Source: Desmodesmus armatus (lineage: Eukaryota > Chlorophyta > Chlorophyceae > Sphaeropleales > Scenedesmaceae). Taken from it: a DNA stretch of 64,000 nt. Below, piece by piece: positions 12,589-23,433 of this stretch. The notes beneath the pieces were generated by a model. It was not told where the DNA came from. It saw only the letters and a program-made list of their open reading frames with translations, and searched no databases. The stretch is from NCBI GenBank assembly GCA_007449985.2, contig VIIQ02000584.1, positions 1 to 64,000 of the forward strand, in the 5' to 3' direction. The stretch's first letter is position 1, and each line of letters opens with the position of its first letter. The position numbers and the translations under genes are program-made.

Positions 12589-14336
12589 AGAAGAAACAAT
12601 CACAGCAGCAGCTGAGGTTAGCATAGACCTTGCTTTTCTCCATTTTGGCATGTCAATTGCTGTAGCAGGTAGGCTTATTGAAATATCAGCTCTGCTGCTG
12701 GCAAGGTCAAAGCAGACCCTCGTAGCAGCAGGGTCACAATCGGGGGTTTGAGTGAGGTGAGAGCCAATGACAGCACACTGGTCTCTTCCTTGACAGCAAA
12801 GCATCATGCTGGCATGATGCAGCCATCAGACAACCTCCCGCCCCCCATTTCCTGCGCCCATCAGCACAAAACAGCTGCCGAGTGGCACCCGCCGCCGCAC
12901 ACCTGCCATTGTTTGAAACACTCAGAGAGTACGTGGCATGTCCTGCTCTTAGGTGCCCTTGCGCTGGACCGAGTCATGCATGCACACCCACATGGGCGCA
13001 CAAAGACAGCAATGCACATCAAAGCAGGCTGCTCCCATACAACTGCCACCTTGCGCAGCATGCACATACAACGGCACGCATGCATGCAGATGCCCAGACA
13101 ATGACGCACATGCACACACCAAGAAACACATGCATGCACACACAACAAGCAAGACAGTGACCGCTGTGTGCCGCAGATGCTGCTGCGCCACAAACCTGCT
13201 GTGTACTGCTCTATTGAGTCTTTGCGCTGCTTGGCCAGTTTGCCAATGACTGCAAGGATGTCAGCATCAACGACCTGAACGACAGATGACAGCAGCAGCA
13301 GGAGCAGCGCCAGGAGACACATCAGCAGCAAAGGCAGAAGTCAATATGCCTAGATGCAGTTCTTTGTAAGTGAGTGCCAGCAGTCGCCTGTCTCCCTCGT
13401 TGCCACCTGTACAACAGCACGGAGGCACAAGGCGCCTGGCCTGGAGGCACTGACACTCAAAAGGCGCCTGGCAATGCACTTTGGTGTGGGCTGCCATTGC
13501 TGCAGCTGGCAATACTGCTGTATGACAGAAAGCAGGGCAGCACCTTGCACTGTTCTGCACCTCACGCCCTATACTGGGGGCGTAAACTCTTGCTGACCTG
13601 GAAGCAACCTTGAAGCACCCGCAGAATCACACTTCCATCAACAGTGACAGTAGTGCACCTGTGCCAGTTTTCCCTCAGACACCGCCCCTCACCTCCTTGC
13701 CTGTCTCCCTCAGCTCAATCTCCCGCTGCTTTATTGCTGCTGACAGGAAGCGGATGGCGTCCAGGCGCTGACTGTCACGAGCCTTCATAGCAGCCTGGAG
13801 GTGAGAGGGGGGGGGATTTTGTGGGTGTGCGTGTGAAGGGGTTGCTAGAGTGGTCTAGGCACCAAGACAGGGGCGAAGAAGAGGCAGGGGGGTTAAGGTA
13901 GCAGCTTCCGCGGGTCCCGTGTGGCTATGCGTCGAACACACTGTTGCCACACTTCAGAAGAGTGAGGGAGGGTGTGTTGAGGGTGTGGCGTCCAGGCGCT
14001 GACTGTCACCAGCCTTCATTGCGGCCTGGGGGGGGGGGTGAGATAAGGTATGGCAATGGTGACATGTGGGTACAAACAGAGACGGGAAGCAGTTGGTGGG
14101 GGTGCGGGTGGTGGTGTGGGTGGGCCGGGGGGGGGGGGGGGTGATCAGGAACTGCAACATGCCGGCAGACATGTGACACATCGATGCTGTCCTGCCGAAA
14201 TGCAAAGGCTGCTCTGATTCCAAGTCATGTGTCAGCACGTGCCGCCCACCTTCATATCATCCTTGATGCGTGCGGACAGGTCCGTGGACGCAGCAGCAGC
14301 ACATACCGACACCCGCAGCTGGCGAGACGCCACCAT
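12297..14336 (-). CDS. YqeY/GatB-like domain protein, probably organellar
   Basis: Four exons in perfect phase: 14336-14250, 13794-13693, 13274-13196 and 12541-12297, giving 170 residues, close to the usual YqeY size plus a leader. The N-terminus (MVASRQLRVSVCAAAAST) is basic and Ala-rich, as in an organelle transit peptide. The family body follows: LSARIKDDMK, AMKARDSQRLDAIR, IKQREIELRE, LAKQRKDSIEQY, GGRTDLADKEAAEL, then YLPQQLS and a C-terminal helical part containing MGAVMK. YqeY proteins resemble the tRNA-binding tail of GatB, the amidotransferase that makes Gln-tRNA in organelles; their exact role is unclear. The last intron ends in (CTG)14 directly before the acceptor AG. A partial copy of exon 2 lies in intron 1. 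Confidence 0.9.
12545..12586. repeat. (CAG)14 microsatellite forming the end of a YqeY intron
   Basis: Fourteen perfect CAG units on the plus strand read as (CTG)14 on the gene strand. The run abuts the 3' splice site of YqeY intron 3, with exon 4 starting at 12541. It takes the place of an ordinary polypyrimidine tract and offers many alternative CAG acceptors in register. Confidence 0.9.
13987..14029 (-). repeat. Partial copy of YqeY exon 2 inside intron 1
   Basis: On the minus strand this reads from a C-run and acceptor-like CAG into a near-identical copy of the first part of exon 2 (AAMKAGDSQRLDA against AAMKARDSQRLDA), then diverges. It has no donor in the right place, so I treat it as a decoy duplication rather than an exon. 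Confidence 0.85.
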
Positions 14337-16478
14337 CACTGCACATGAACAGCGACATCAAGCATGTACACACACTCAGCGCCTGTAAGATGGTATGCAC
14401 AGGTGCTCAATTGACGGCAGTTTTGGTGGAACATGCTCAACGTGCTGCTTGCATGGAAGCATCTGCTGTGCTGATGCAGCAATGCATGCATGTTGGGGAA
14501 GACACTGGCGGTGAATTGGAAGGTGTTGACATGGGCAGCAGCGGCACCCAGACTTCCAGACTCTTTGAATACACCTGGGTTGTACTTCATCAGGGTTGGC
14601 AAGACGAATAAACAAAGTAGCTCAAGCGGCCAGGCTCACCAGCCTTCTCTCAACACCAACTCACCAACTTCAACTGCAACTCACCAGGGGGGCATGTTGT
14701 AGCCTTGAAGGCTCCAGAGGTCTGCAGGACACGTGAGACACATTGGAGTCACTTACTGCGCAGGCGGGGGTGGGGGGGGGCCTGACTAGTACAGGTGCTA
14801 TGTGAGTTCTGTCTGCAGGTGCTGCAATGTAGCATGCACAGTAGGCTGAGGTTGCTGTCTTGTGCTGTACGAGAACTTTGTGGTGATGAGAAAAGGGCCT
14901 TGCAAGCCCATAGCTAGTGTTGAAGAATGTACATGGGCTATGTCCATGCATTCCCTTGCACTCTTGCAGATCCCAGCATGCATTGTGACCCCTTCATGTA
15001 TCAAGCCTCTTCATGTAGCCCCTTCCGTCTGCAACAGCTGCAGCTGCAAATTCGGCCAAAACAAGCGATCTTTGCAGCTGCCTGACGACGTATATTTACC
15101 ACGTGCACAGTGGAGGCACCAAGAAACAATGCACAGTGAGATGCAGCAATCTGAGAGTGAATTGCAGCAACTATGGCTGGCCCAACTGTGCATCAAAATC
15201 TGGGCTGGTGCCATATCACTCACTACTCCCCCCCCTGCATGCATGCATATAAGTTGAGTGTGTTTTCCATCATGGCTGCAGAGGTATTGCATTTGGTGCG
15301 CCCTGTTGTGTTGCACTGGCACAGATAGAGCCACAGCATGTGCTATTATCCATACGGACGGTGTGCTGGTGCTGCTGACACTCAGTGTCTGCTGCTGCTG
15401 TGCTGGCTGTTGCAGGACACTGCTGCAATGGGCCGTAGAAACCCTAAGAATGCTCTTAAATTGATACGTAACTCGATAAATTGCGCTTGACTGTATCACG
15501 GGGCATGTGCAGGCACTGCTGCCTGTAGTGCCGTACGACCAATCTGCTGCTGTCCCACCCATTTGCACCAGCACTTACCAGAGGCACCCTCGCGCCACGC
15601 ATGCATTGCAGAGTGCGTAAGCACAGCGCCATACTGCTACTGTAACACGGCAATTGCTCGCTGAGGGCTTGCTGACAGAGCCTGGGACTTGTGGTGCCTT
15701 GGATCTGATGATGACTGATGACTTCAGTTGCGCGGTGGCTGCGATGGAAAGCAACGAGGATGAAGATGGAGCTGCTGGTGTTTGATCAACGTTGCCGAGG
15801 AAGCACTGGCATGTATGTTACTCTCACTTCAGTGTTATTTGACTTTGATCTGTAACTGTCTATCTGGTGTGAGTCCATACGGCCTATCACATGCCACTGT
15901 AAAGTCTGTCAACATGCCAAGTTGTTGGCCTTGTATCGTGCAACACCTTCATGCAGCCCATCTCTTGAACAGGCAGAAAGTCTAGCTTGACACAGCATGT
16001 GTCAGTAGCATGCATGCAGCACAGGCCAGATGGGTATAAGCAACAGCAGCAACAGCATGAGAAGCGTTCAGGGTCAAGCTCAGTCAGCCGCAGGGGCAGC
16101 AACTGTCTAGTCATTCGTCAGCAGTGTCAGCTTTGCCACTGTGTGGTTGACAGCACAGTTGCACCAGCAGTTGCTGCAGCAGCAGCAGCACCACTGCCCT
16201 TTGCTGACAAATGGCCTGCAGTCAGTGTGTCTGGTGGCCATTCGCTCAGGAGCTTTGCTGAACAGCCGGCGGGAGCTGGAAACAATCACGTGAAGGTCCG
16301 TGCACGGACAGCAGTTGGACAAAGGAGCTGTGTAACAGTACAACAGCGCACAGCACCACCACTACCTGCAGCAGCAGCAGTGCCATATGCAGCAGCAGCA
16401 GTAGCGCTGCACCGTAAGGACTAGCAGCAGCTGAGGAGCAGCAGCAGCTGAGCAGCAGCAGCAGCGAGCAGCAGCACC
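14337..16478. other. Divergent intergenic region between YqeY and SLX1
   Basis: The YqeY gene (-) and SLX1 gene (+) point away from each other here, so both promoters should lie in this 2.1 kb. Only weak, unrelated open frames are seen. The last 300 bases before the SLX1 start are rich in CAG, probably its 5' untranslated region. Confidence 0.4.
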
Positions 16479-19400
16479 ATGCGCAACTTCTATGGTTGCT
16501 ACCTGCTGCGCTCCCTGGACCCTGCCGCACGCATCAAGACATACATAGGGTGAGGCCGCTCTGGGTGTGTCAGCAGAGGGACTGCATGTACTCACGCATG
16601 CTCACTGGTGTGTGTGGGGGTGGGGAGGGCGGTGATGTGTGTTGGGGGGTTGGGGTGGGGTGGGTGGGGGTGGGGGTGGGTGGGGGGGGGGGGGGGGGGG
16701 GGTGTTGATGATGTTTTACAGTCCGCGCCACCAAACAGGCAGTGTACTGCAGCATACAGCACTGCATGGACAGTTTCGAGCGCCGCGCACGCTGGTAGAA
16801 AGGGGTTTGGAGTGTGGTAGCAGTCCCAGTGCGGGGCAGTGCAGCGCAGAGGGACCATAACTAGGGTGAGGCCTCTGTCTGCCACAGTGTGGGTGCGCAC
16901 AGAGGGGGGGGGGAGCCGTCACCAAGCGGCTCTGACTACGGTGTACAGCAAAGAGGATGGTCCAAAGCAGTGCAGTGTATGTCAGCATACAGTGCAGTAT
17001 CGAGGTCCGTAGAGCGTAGCTGCATAGAGCGCACACGCTGGCAGAAGTGATTTGATGCACATGAGTCCTTTCCATCACAGCGCAGTTCGTGCTCCCTAGC
17101 CTACCATGGGGTACAAGGCAGCCCTGTTTCTGGTGTAAGCCGGTTCAGTGCCCAGTATGGAGTCAGCCATGAGCGGCTCATACAGGCAACAGCCGCAGTC
17201 CAGCAGCTCGTTATGGGTGCAGTTCAACAACAGCAGATGGCACATCAATGCTGTAGAGGATTTGCCAACACGGGTCATGTGGGTCACATATGGTTGTTCT
17301 CTTGGGGTGGGGTGCAGTGCAGTGCTGAATGACCTACACCAGGTGTGTGCGGCATTGCGACACAGCAGATGGCCCACAGGGGACTCTCATACTTGTGGCA
17401 TGCTTGATAGCTGCTGTGGTATGTCTCACCAGCTGTCCTGTCTGCTGCTGCTGCTGCTGCTGCTGCTGTAGGTTTACAGTGAACCCTCGCCGCCGCATCC
17501 GTCAGCACAATGGGGAGATCAGTATGGGTGCTGTACGGACTCGCCGGGGGCGGCCCTGGGAGATGGTGCTGGTGGTGTATGGCTTCCCCACACAGGTGCG
17601 CGGGAAAGGGCTGGGAGGCCTCGGTTTCGCTCCATCTGCGCCCGTGTTCTGACCCCATCAGGCCACCAGCCTTGCTCCCATCCATCACCTGGCTCATAAC
17701 CGCGCATTTTCTACCATATTTTGCATGCACCCCCTCCCCCTACCACCCACCATCCACACACTAGTGCACACACTCTGGTTCCAGTGGTCATGGAGCACCC
17801 TCGAAATGGGCCTCACTTTGTTCCCCGTCCACTTCCAACTCTGCACTATCGGCAACACCCATTGCCCCGGTCCCCCCCCCCCCCCCCCGTACAACACATC
17901 ACTGCCACCCCACACACACCCACACCCCGCTTGTCTTTTATGATGTCTGTCATGCTTCAGGTCCACGCGCTTCAGTTTGATTGGGCGTGGCAGCACCCAG
18001 CTCTGCTGCTTGTCTCTCCCTTAGGGAATTGTTGCACTTTGTCTCTTCTGCACCACCTGCAACACCCCCTTCCCCTCATCCGCAGCCCTCCATTGCCACC
18101 CCTCAAGGTTTGCACCCGCACTCCCAGGCTCAATGGCTTACTGTCATTCTTAATCTTCATGTTGATGTTACTGTCATGCTTGCAGGTTCATGCGCTTCAG
18201 TTTGAGTGGGCGTGGCAGCACCCCAAGAAGAGCAAGGTGGCCAGGGAGGTGCTGGGAGGAATAAAGACCAGCCACAGGAATGGAGTGGCGGGAAAGGTGG
18301 GTGGGGTGAGGGCGCTTCTCTATCACTGGTGTGTGGGCGGGGCGGTGGGGGTGGGGGGGATGGTGGTTCTGGATTGGTGTGGTCTGGGCAGGGGATATGG
18401 GGACTTGATGTGCACATCAAGCGAGATTGATCTTGCGGTGATGATGGAGGGGGGGCACTGTTTGGGTGAATGAGGTGTGAGTGGTGTCAGGGCTAGCCGC
18501 GGTGACAGGGAAACGCTGGGGAGCTGCATTCGATTGCAGTGGCTAAGGTGCTGGTGGCACTTGGAGGGGTGACACCTTGGGAGCCAGCAGCAGCAGCAGC
18601 GGCAGCTGAGCCAAATCGCTTGCATTGTCACTTATCAGTATCTTCAGGCGCTGGGGTTGTGGGGTTGCCACTGATGATGATGGTGGTTGTTGTGGTCCGC
18701 CCTACAACATGAAGGGAATCAACGACCAGAGTCGACAGCTTTATGTTGCTACTGCTGCTGTTACTGTTGCTGCTGCCGCTGCCGCTGCCGCTGCTGCTGC
18801 TGCTGCTGTGTACCCAAGGTTCGGCTGCTGCTGGGCATGCTCCATGCTTCACCCTGGCGCTACTACCCCTTAACACTGCAATTCCTGGCAGCAGACGTCA
18901 GCGTGCTGCCAAGAGGTGAGGGCGTTGTCATAAAGCTGACTGGGTTGTATTGGGGGTGGGGGCCCTGGTGTTGTGGGGGGCGGGGCCCAAGGGTGGATGC
19001 TGCTTACGTACTCAGCTGATATGGATGTCTGGTCACCCTTCCAGCATCAATACAGAGAGCTTGGCATGCACACACACCTCATCACTCATATATTCCTTCT
19101 TCCCCTCCCCCCCCCTCCCAAACTGCCTGGCCTTCTCTGACAATCTGACTGCCTTGCTTGAGTGCTGCTACAATGGGCGCCCTGTCCCCTGCCACCCGAG
19201 CAGGAAAACCGGGATTGACGGACACACACATGTTCTCCAACCCATATTCTCCTTGCATTCTTTGCCCCTCCCGCCCTCCCTCAGGCTACCTTACTTGTCC
19301 CGACATTCATAATTGCTGGTCGCCTCAAAGGACGCCCGCAAAGGTAGGCAGGGACTGACACGCAACTTTGTGTTTATGCCTGCTGTCCATTGCTCACTCT

Positions 19401-21112
19401 TGCGTTTTGCCCTCTTTGGCAGGTTGCCTGGGGTTCCCCGACAACCTAGATGTGCTATTGGCCCCAATGGACGCCCTGCCCTTATCCCTAAATGACGATG
19501 AAGATCAGATCGAACCAGCAGCAGCAGCAGCAGCCGACAGCGATGGAGAGGCAGGGCCCAGTAGCAGCAGCAGCGGAAGCGGCAGTGACAGTGACGGCAG
19601 CAGCCACGAGGATTTAGACGGTCGCAATGACAGGCCTGCAGCAGCAGCAGCAGAACGCTTCAGGGACAGCACAGAGCAGCAGCAGCAGCAACTGGTGGGT
19701 ATCACTAGTGACAGCATTGACTGCTGCAGCAGTGGCGGTGGCGGCAGCAGTGACGGCGGCAGCAGTGGACGCCGCAGGCGGCGGCGGTTGAGCGGCAGCA
19801 GTGATGTTGCGCTGTTGAGTGACAGTGGCGGCAGCGATGTGCTGCATGCACCACTGCCGTTGCAGCAGCGCTTGCAGCAGCAGCAGCAGCAGCAGGCGGC
19901 ACTGGCTGCACTGCCTGCTGCGCTCGACAGCAGCAACAGTGTCGAGCCTGCAGACACTGCTGGTGCGGCAGCAGTGGCAGCGACAATGGCTGCACGGGGC
20001 GGCAAGAAAGGCAGGGCTAAGAAGGGCAGGTCTGCTGCTGCTGCTGCTGCTGCTGCTGAAGATGAATCAGCAGCAGCAGCAGCGCCCCAGCGCGTACGTT
20101 GCGGCTGCTGCAGCAAGGCGCTTGAAGCATTTGTGCTCACTTGCCCAGCCTGCTCCTCACAGTTTCACACACACTGCCTGGCAGAGGCCCTCGGCTCACA
20201 ACAGCAGCAGCAGCAGCAAGACGGTGACCCAGCAGCAGCAGCAGCAGCAGCAGCGGCGGCTGGCAGCAATGGGGTGCTGCTCAGCCGCCGGCGGCTGGCG
20301 GCCCACGGCAGCTGCCCTTGTTGTGGCGGCAGGCTGGTGTGGCTGGATGTGCTGGCAGCAATGCAGCGCTTTGGTGGCAGCAATGGTAGCATTGAGGCAG
20401 AGGCAAAGAGGAAGGCACGGCGGCGGGCTAAAGCAGCAGCAGCAGCAGGGGGAGGGGAGGGAGATGCAGCCGCGGGTGTGAGGAGGGCTGGAGGCAGCAA
20501 GAGGGGCGGCAAGAAGGGCAGCAGGTAAGGAGGCAGGGATCCAAGTGTGGGGTAGGGCAGATGGTGGTGGAGTGTGGGAGTGGGTGGTGGTGTCAGCATG
20601 AGCAGGGCAATGGTGCAGCCAAGTGACCTGTGCAGATGTTGTAAATAGGTACTGTGTGGTTTTTTGCTGTTGCCTGCCGACTTCAGCGCTTTTTCGGTGC
20701 TGCTCCTTCACTGTCATGCTGCACAGGCCAACCAAAAAGGCGGCAGCAGCAGCAGCTGCTGCTGCTGCTGGGGAGGCACATGATCAGGCACCAACAGCAG
20801 CCAAGCCCAAGCCCAAGCCACGCAAGAAGGCAGCAGGTACGCAGCAGCAGCAGCAGTTGCGCCGTGGCAACGCCCGCCCTGCAGCAGTTGCTGGTGCTGC
20901 TGCAGTAAGTGATGTCATTAGTGACATGCAGCAGCAGGACGGCAGCAGCTGCAGCAGTGTTCAGGGCAATGCAGCTCTACAGGGCTTAGTACAGCACTTG
21001 CAGCAGCACTACCCACACCTACAGCTGCCGTCTGACCCAGCAGCATTGCAGCAGCTGCTGCTGCAGCATCAGCAACAGCAGCTGAGTCCAAACGATACCA
21101 GCAACCTACATC

Positions 21113-21143
<31 letters not shown>

Positions 21144-21317
21144 TATGCAGTACAGCACGCCACCAACTGCTCCAGGTGCAGGTTCAAATGCCGCTGCAGC
21201 TTCTCCCATTGTCTCAGATAGGGCTGGGCACCTAGGCAGTGGGCCAGGTGGTATCTGTGAAGCAGGGAACGGGTCTGGGCCGGATCAAATGGACTTGTGC
21301 AGCGATGATGAGGAACC

Positions 21318-21355
<38 letters not shown>

Positions 21356-22346
21356 GGCCAGCTGAGCCATGGTACGAGCAGTTCTTTGCTGAGCAGCAGC
21401 AGCAGCAGCAGCATGAGGAGGATGAGGCTGTGTGTGAGGTTGACCTGTGTTCCTCGCCGGAGCCGCTGTTCCAGAGACTCAAGCTGGTGAGGCACATGCA
21501 CGGGTGTTTGTGGGGTTTTCTGCGAGCAGGGGAGTGGGAAGGAGAGGGGAGGGGACTGGGAGGTGAGGGGAGTGGGGGAGGGTTTTTTTATTGTTGGTGT
21601 GTCCCGGACCAACAAGAAGTGCGTGTCCCGGACCAGAGTGTTATCGGCCCAATATCCATAGCATCAGGGCCGTAGCTGATGTAAGGCAGAGCAAGACCAC
21701 TTTTTGAACTCTGTAAAAAACATTTCAACGCCCTCCTCTCATGGGCAGTTGTTGTATGTTTGTATGTTTGATGCCATCTGTTGCCCCCCGCCCTGTATGT
21801 TTGTGGTTGTGTCTGCTGCCAGTCAACAAGTCAACAATTACACTTGTCTTGGCAGCATAGTCAGGTCCTCAATGGCTGAACTGCACCAAGCTGTTTTCCT
21901 GCCACGTCACAGCAAGGCACCCCTTCACACCCTCGATTCTGTTGCCTGCTGCTGTTGGAGTGCAGGTGAGCCCCACAAAGGGCAAGCGACCTCGAGGCAC
22001 AGCCGCTGCTCCAACAGCAGCAGCAGCAGCAGCAGGGGTAGGGGCGCTTGAAAGTCCACTTGATCACGCCTTCACACAGCCACTTGATCACGCCTTGACG
22101 TCCGCAGCAGCTGCGGCGGCGGCGGCTGGCTCTGGCATGGTAGGTAGTGACAACGGTGGCGGCAGCAGTGACGGCGGCAGCAGTGACGGCGGCAGCAGTG
22201 ACGGCAGCAGTCCGCGGCGGCTGGCGGTGCGGTGTCGGTTGAATGGCAGCACTCCAGCAGCAATGGTTGTCAAGAGCAGGACCAGGCAACCACCACCACA
22301 ATCAGCAGCAGCAGCAACAGCAAGAGTTACTGCAGCTTGCGTTGGT

Positions 22347-22388
<42 letters not shown>

Positions 22389-22424
22389 GTGGACGAGGCG
22401 ATCTGTTTGTTGGACAGTGACTGA
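16479..22424 (+). CDS. SLX1: SLX1 structure-specific endonuclease with extended C-terminus
   Basis: Seven exons in phase: 16479-16549, 17472-17595, 18186-18296, 18819-18915, 19423-20524, 20727-21486, 21966-22424; 907 residues. The N-terminus is a GIY-YIG nuclease (about 4-95): [37 protein letters not shown] and FEWAWQHP, with the catalytic Tyr, Arg and Glu positions present. A C4HC3 RING/PHD-like module follows (about 355-470; CGCC, CPAC, FHTHC, CPCCG). Known SLX1 proteins are about 270-400 residues and work with SLX4 to cut branched DNA. Here Ser/Ala/Gln-rich stretches are inserted before the RING, and exons 6-7 add about 400 low-complexity residues ending in AICLLDSD, which resembles a SUMO-interacting motif. 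A stop at 20526-20528 would end a shorter form (501 residues) if the GTAAGG donor at 20525 were not used. Confidence 0.92.
16682..16702. repeat. 21-base poly-G run in SLX1 intron 1
   Basis: An uninterrupted G run at the end of a G/T-rich stretch inside the first intron. Such runs recur in introns across the window (14.1, 17.9, 38.5, 43.9, 44.6 and 45.8 kb). Confidence 0.9.
16852..16885 (+). repeat. Degenerate copy of SLX1 exon 1 donor edge
   Basis: The stretch around 'actagggtgaggcctctg' resembles the end of exon 1 and the start of intron 1 (16540-16560, 'catagggtgaggccgctctg'). It lies about 300 bases downstream inside the same intron and is diverged. Confidence 0.5.
17943..17999 (+). repeat. 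Partial copy of SLX1 exon 3 in intron 2
   Basis: This includes the acceptor (catgcttcag) and the first 39 exon bases, encoding [13 protein letters not shown], against [13 protein letters not shown] in the true exon at 18186. The copy changes the catalytic Glu to Asp and runs into unrelated sequence with no suitable donor. Confidence 0.85.
19112..19345 (+). repeat. Two degenerate copies of the SLX1 exon 5 start
   Basis: Copy 1 (about 19112-19190) reads [14 protein letters not shown] and copy 2 (about 19283-19345) aligns base by base with gaps to the exon 5 opening [19 protein letters not shown] at 19423. Copy 2 is preceded by an acceptor-like pyrimidine-CAG; copy 1 follows a pyrimidine tract. 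Both are diverged and out of register, so they are probably not spliced in. Confidence 0.7.
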
Positions 22425-23433
22425 GTCACCCTTGACGTGAATGTCAACACCACACTCCTTGCTGAATCATTTCTTGCATTTGAGGTCGCTTCAGCCTCCG
22501 CAGTTATCAGAATAGGCTGCCACACGCTGAAACATGTGTGGGTGTGCCCGTGCAAGTCAGCAACACAACCCCGTTGGGATGCATGCTTGCCTTTGTTTGG
22601 CAGCATTACAGCTGTGAATGTCTTATGATCGTAGCGCGCAAGTAACACGTGCTTGTGTCAACAGTTGTACCACTGCTGGTGTCACCACTGCTTGTGGGAT
22701 CTGGGCCCAGATCGCAGTGTTCAGCCAAGTTGTGAGAGCATGGTGATGCAGAAAGAGGGTCCCTTGCAAACTGAAGCCTGCAGATGTTATGCAGATGCTT
22801 GCTACTACTGAAGGTGTGCACTGCATTCACCAAACCATAGTTCATTTTGCAAGGCTACTCAATCGCTGATTGGGTGGCTGGCCTCCCTGCACTACCAAAA
22901 TACTTGTAGCCATGATGTCTTGATCATGCTTGTTGCTAGCCTACAATGGGTAACTCGAGTTACACGGTGACACAACCGACACCCTGATGGACAGATTACA
23001 ACATCTTACCGTCATAAAAACAGAAAGGAAGGACACAGAAACATCAAGGGAAGATCTGGACACACAAAAGAGAAGCTCACAAAAAAATCACAGGAAGATC
23101 TGGACACAAGTCTCCCCGGGATCTGGACACAAGATCTGAGATCATGGCATGCTGGGGTGTGTAAGATTCAGCCACACACGTCCTCAGCATCTTGCTTGGT
23201 GAGGCGCTCAGCAGTCCATGCTTCCACAGCATACTGCTCGTATTATTGACAAATGACGTTTTTTTTTGTATTTTTGTATCTACTCCCCAGCAGCTGTCCG
23301 TCTGAGTCAGAGAACACAACATCCCCTGGGCCGCTGCTGAGCAAGTCTTTCCTCTAGAGCCTCCGAGGCATCGGATGATCTGAGCAATTGGCGCAACAGA
23401 GAAGCTTGCTCTAGGCAGACACGCACCATCAGC
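22425..23433. other. Intergenic region between convergent SLX1 and lectin genes
   Basis: This holds the 3' flanks of two genes ending toward each other. There is a small cluster of 'gatctggacacaa' repeats near 23050-23130. No gene is visible. Confidence 0.4.

Noticed and set aside
12410..12751. PolyQ protein from the CAG run on the plus strand
   Set aside because: The run is the end of a YqeY intron on the other strand; the plus frame has no homologous or complex sequence.
19368..20528. Separate RING-protein gene downstream of SLX1
   Set aside because: The phase-1 acceptor at 19423 joins it to the GIY-YIG exons, and a C-terminal RING is the normal SLX1 architecture.
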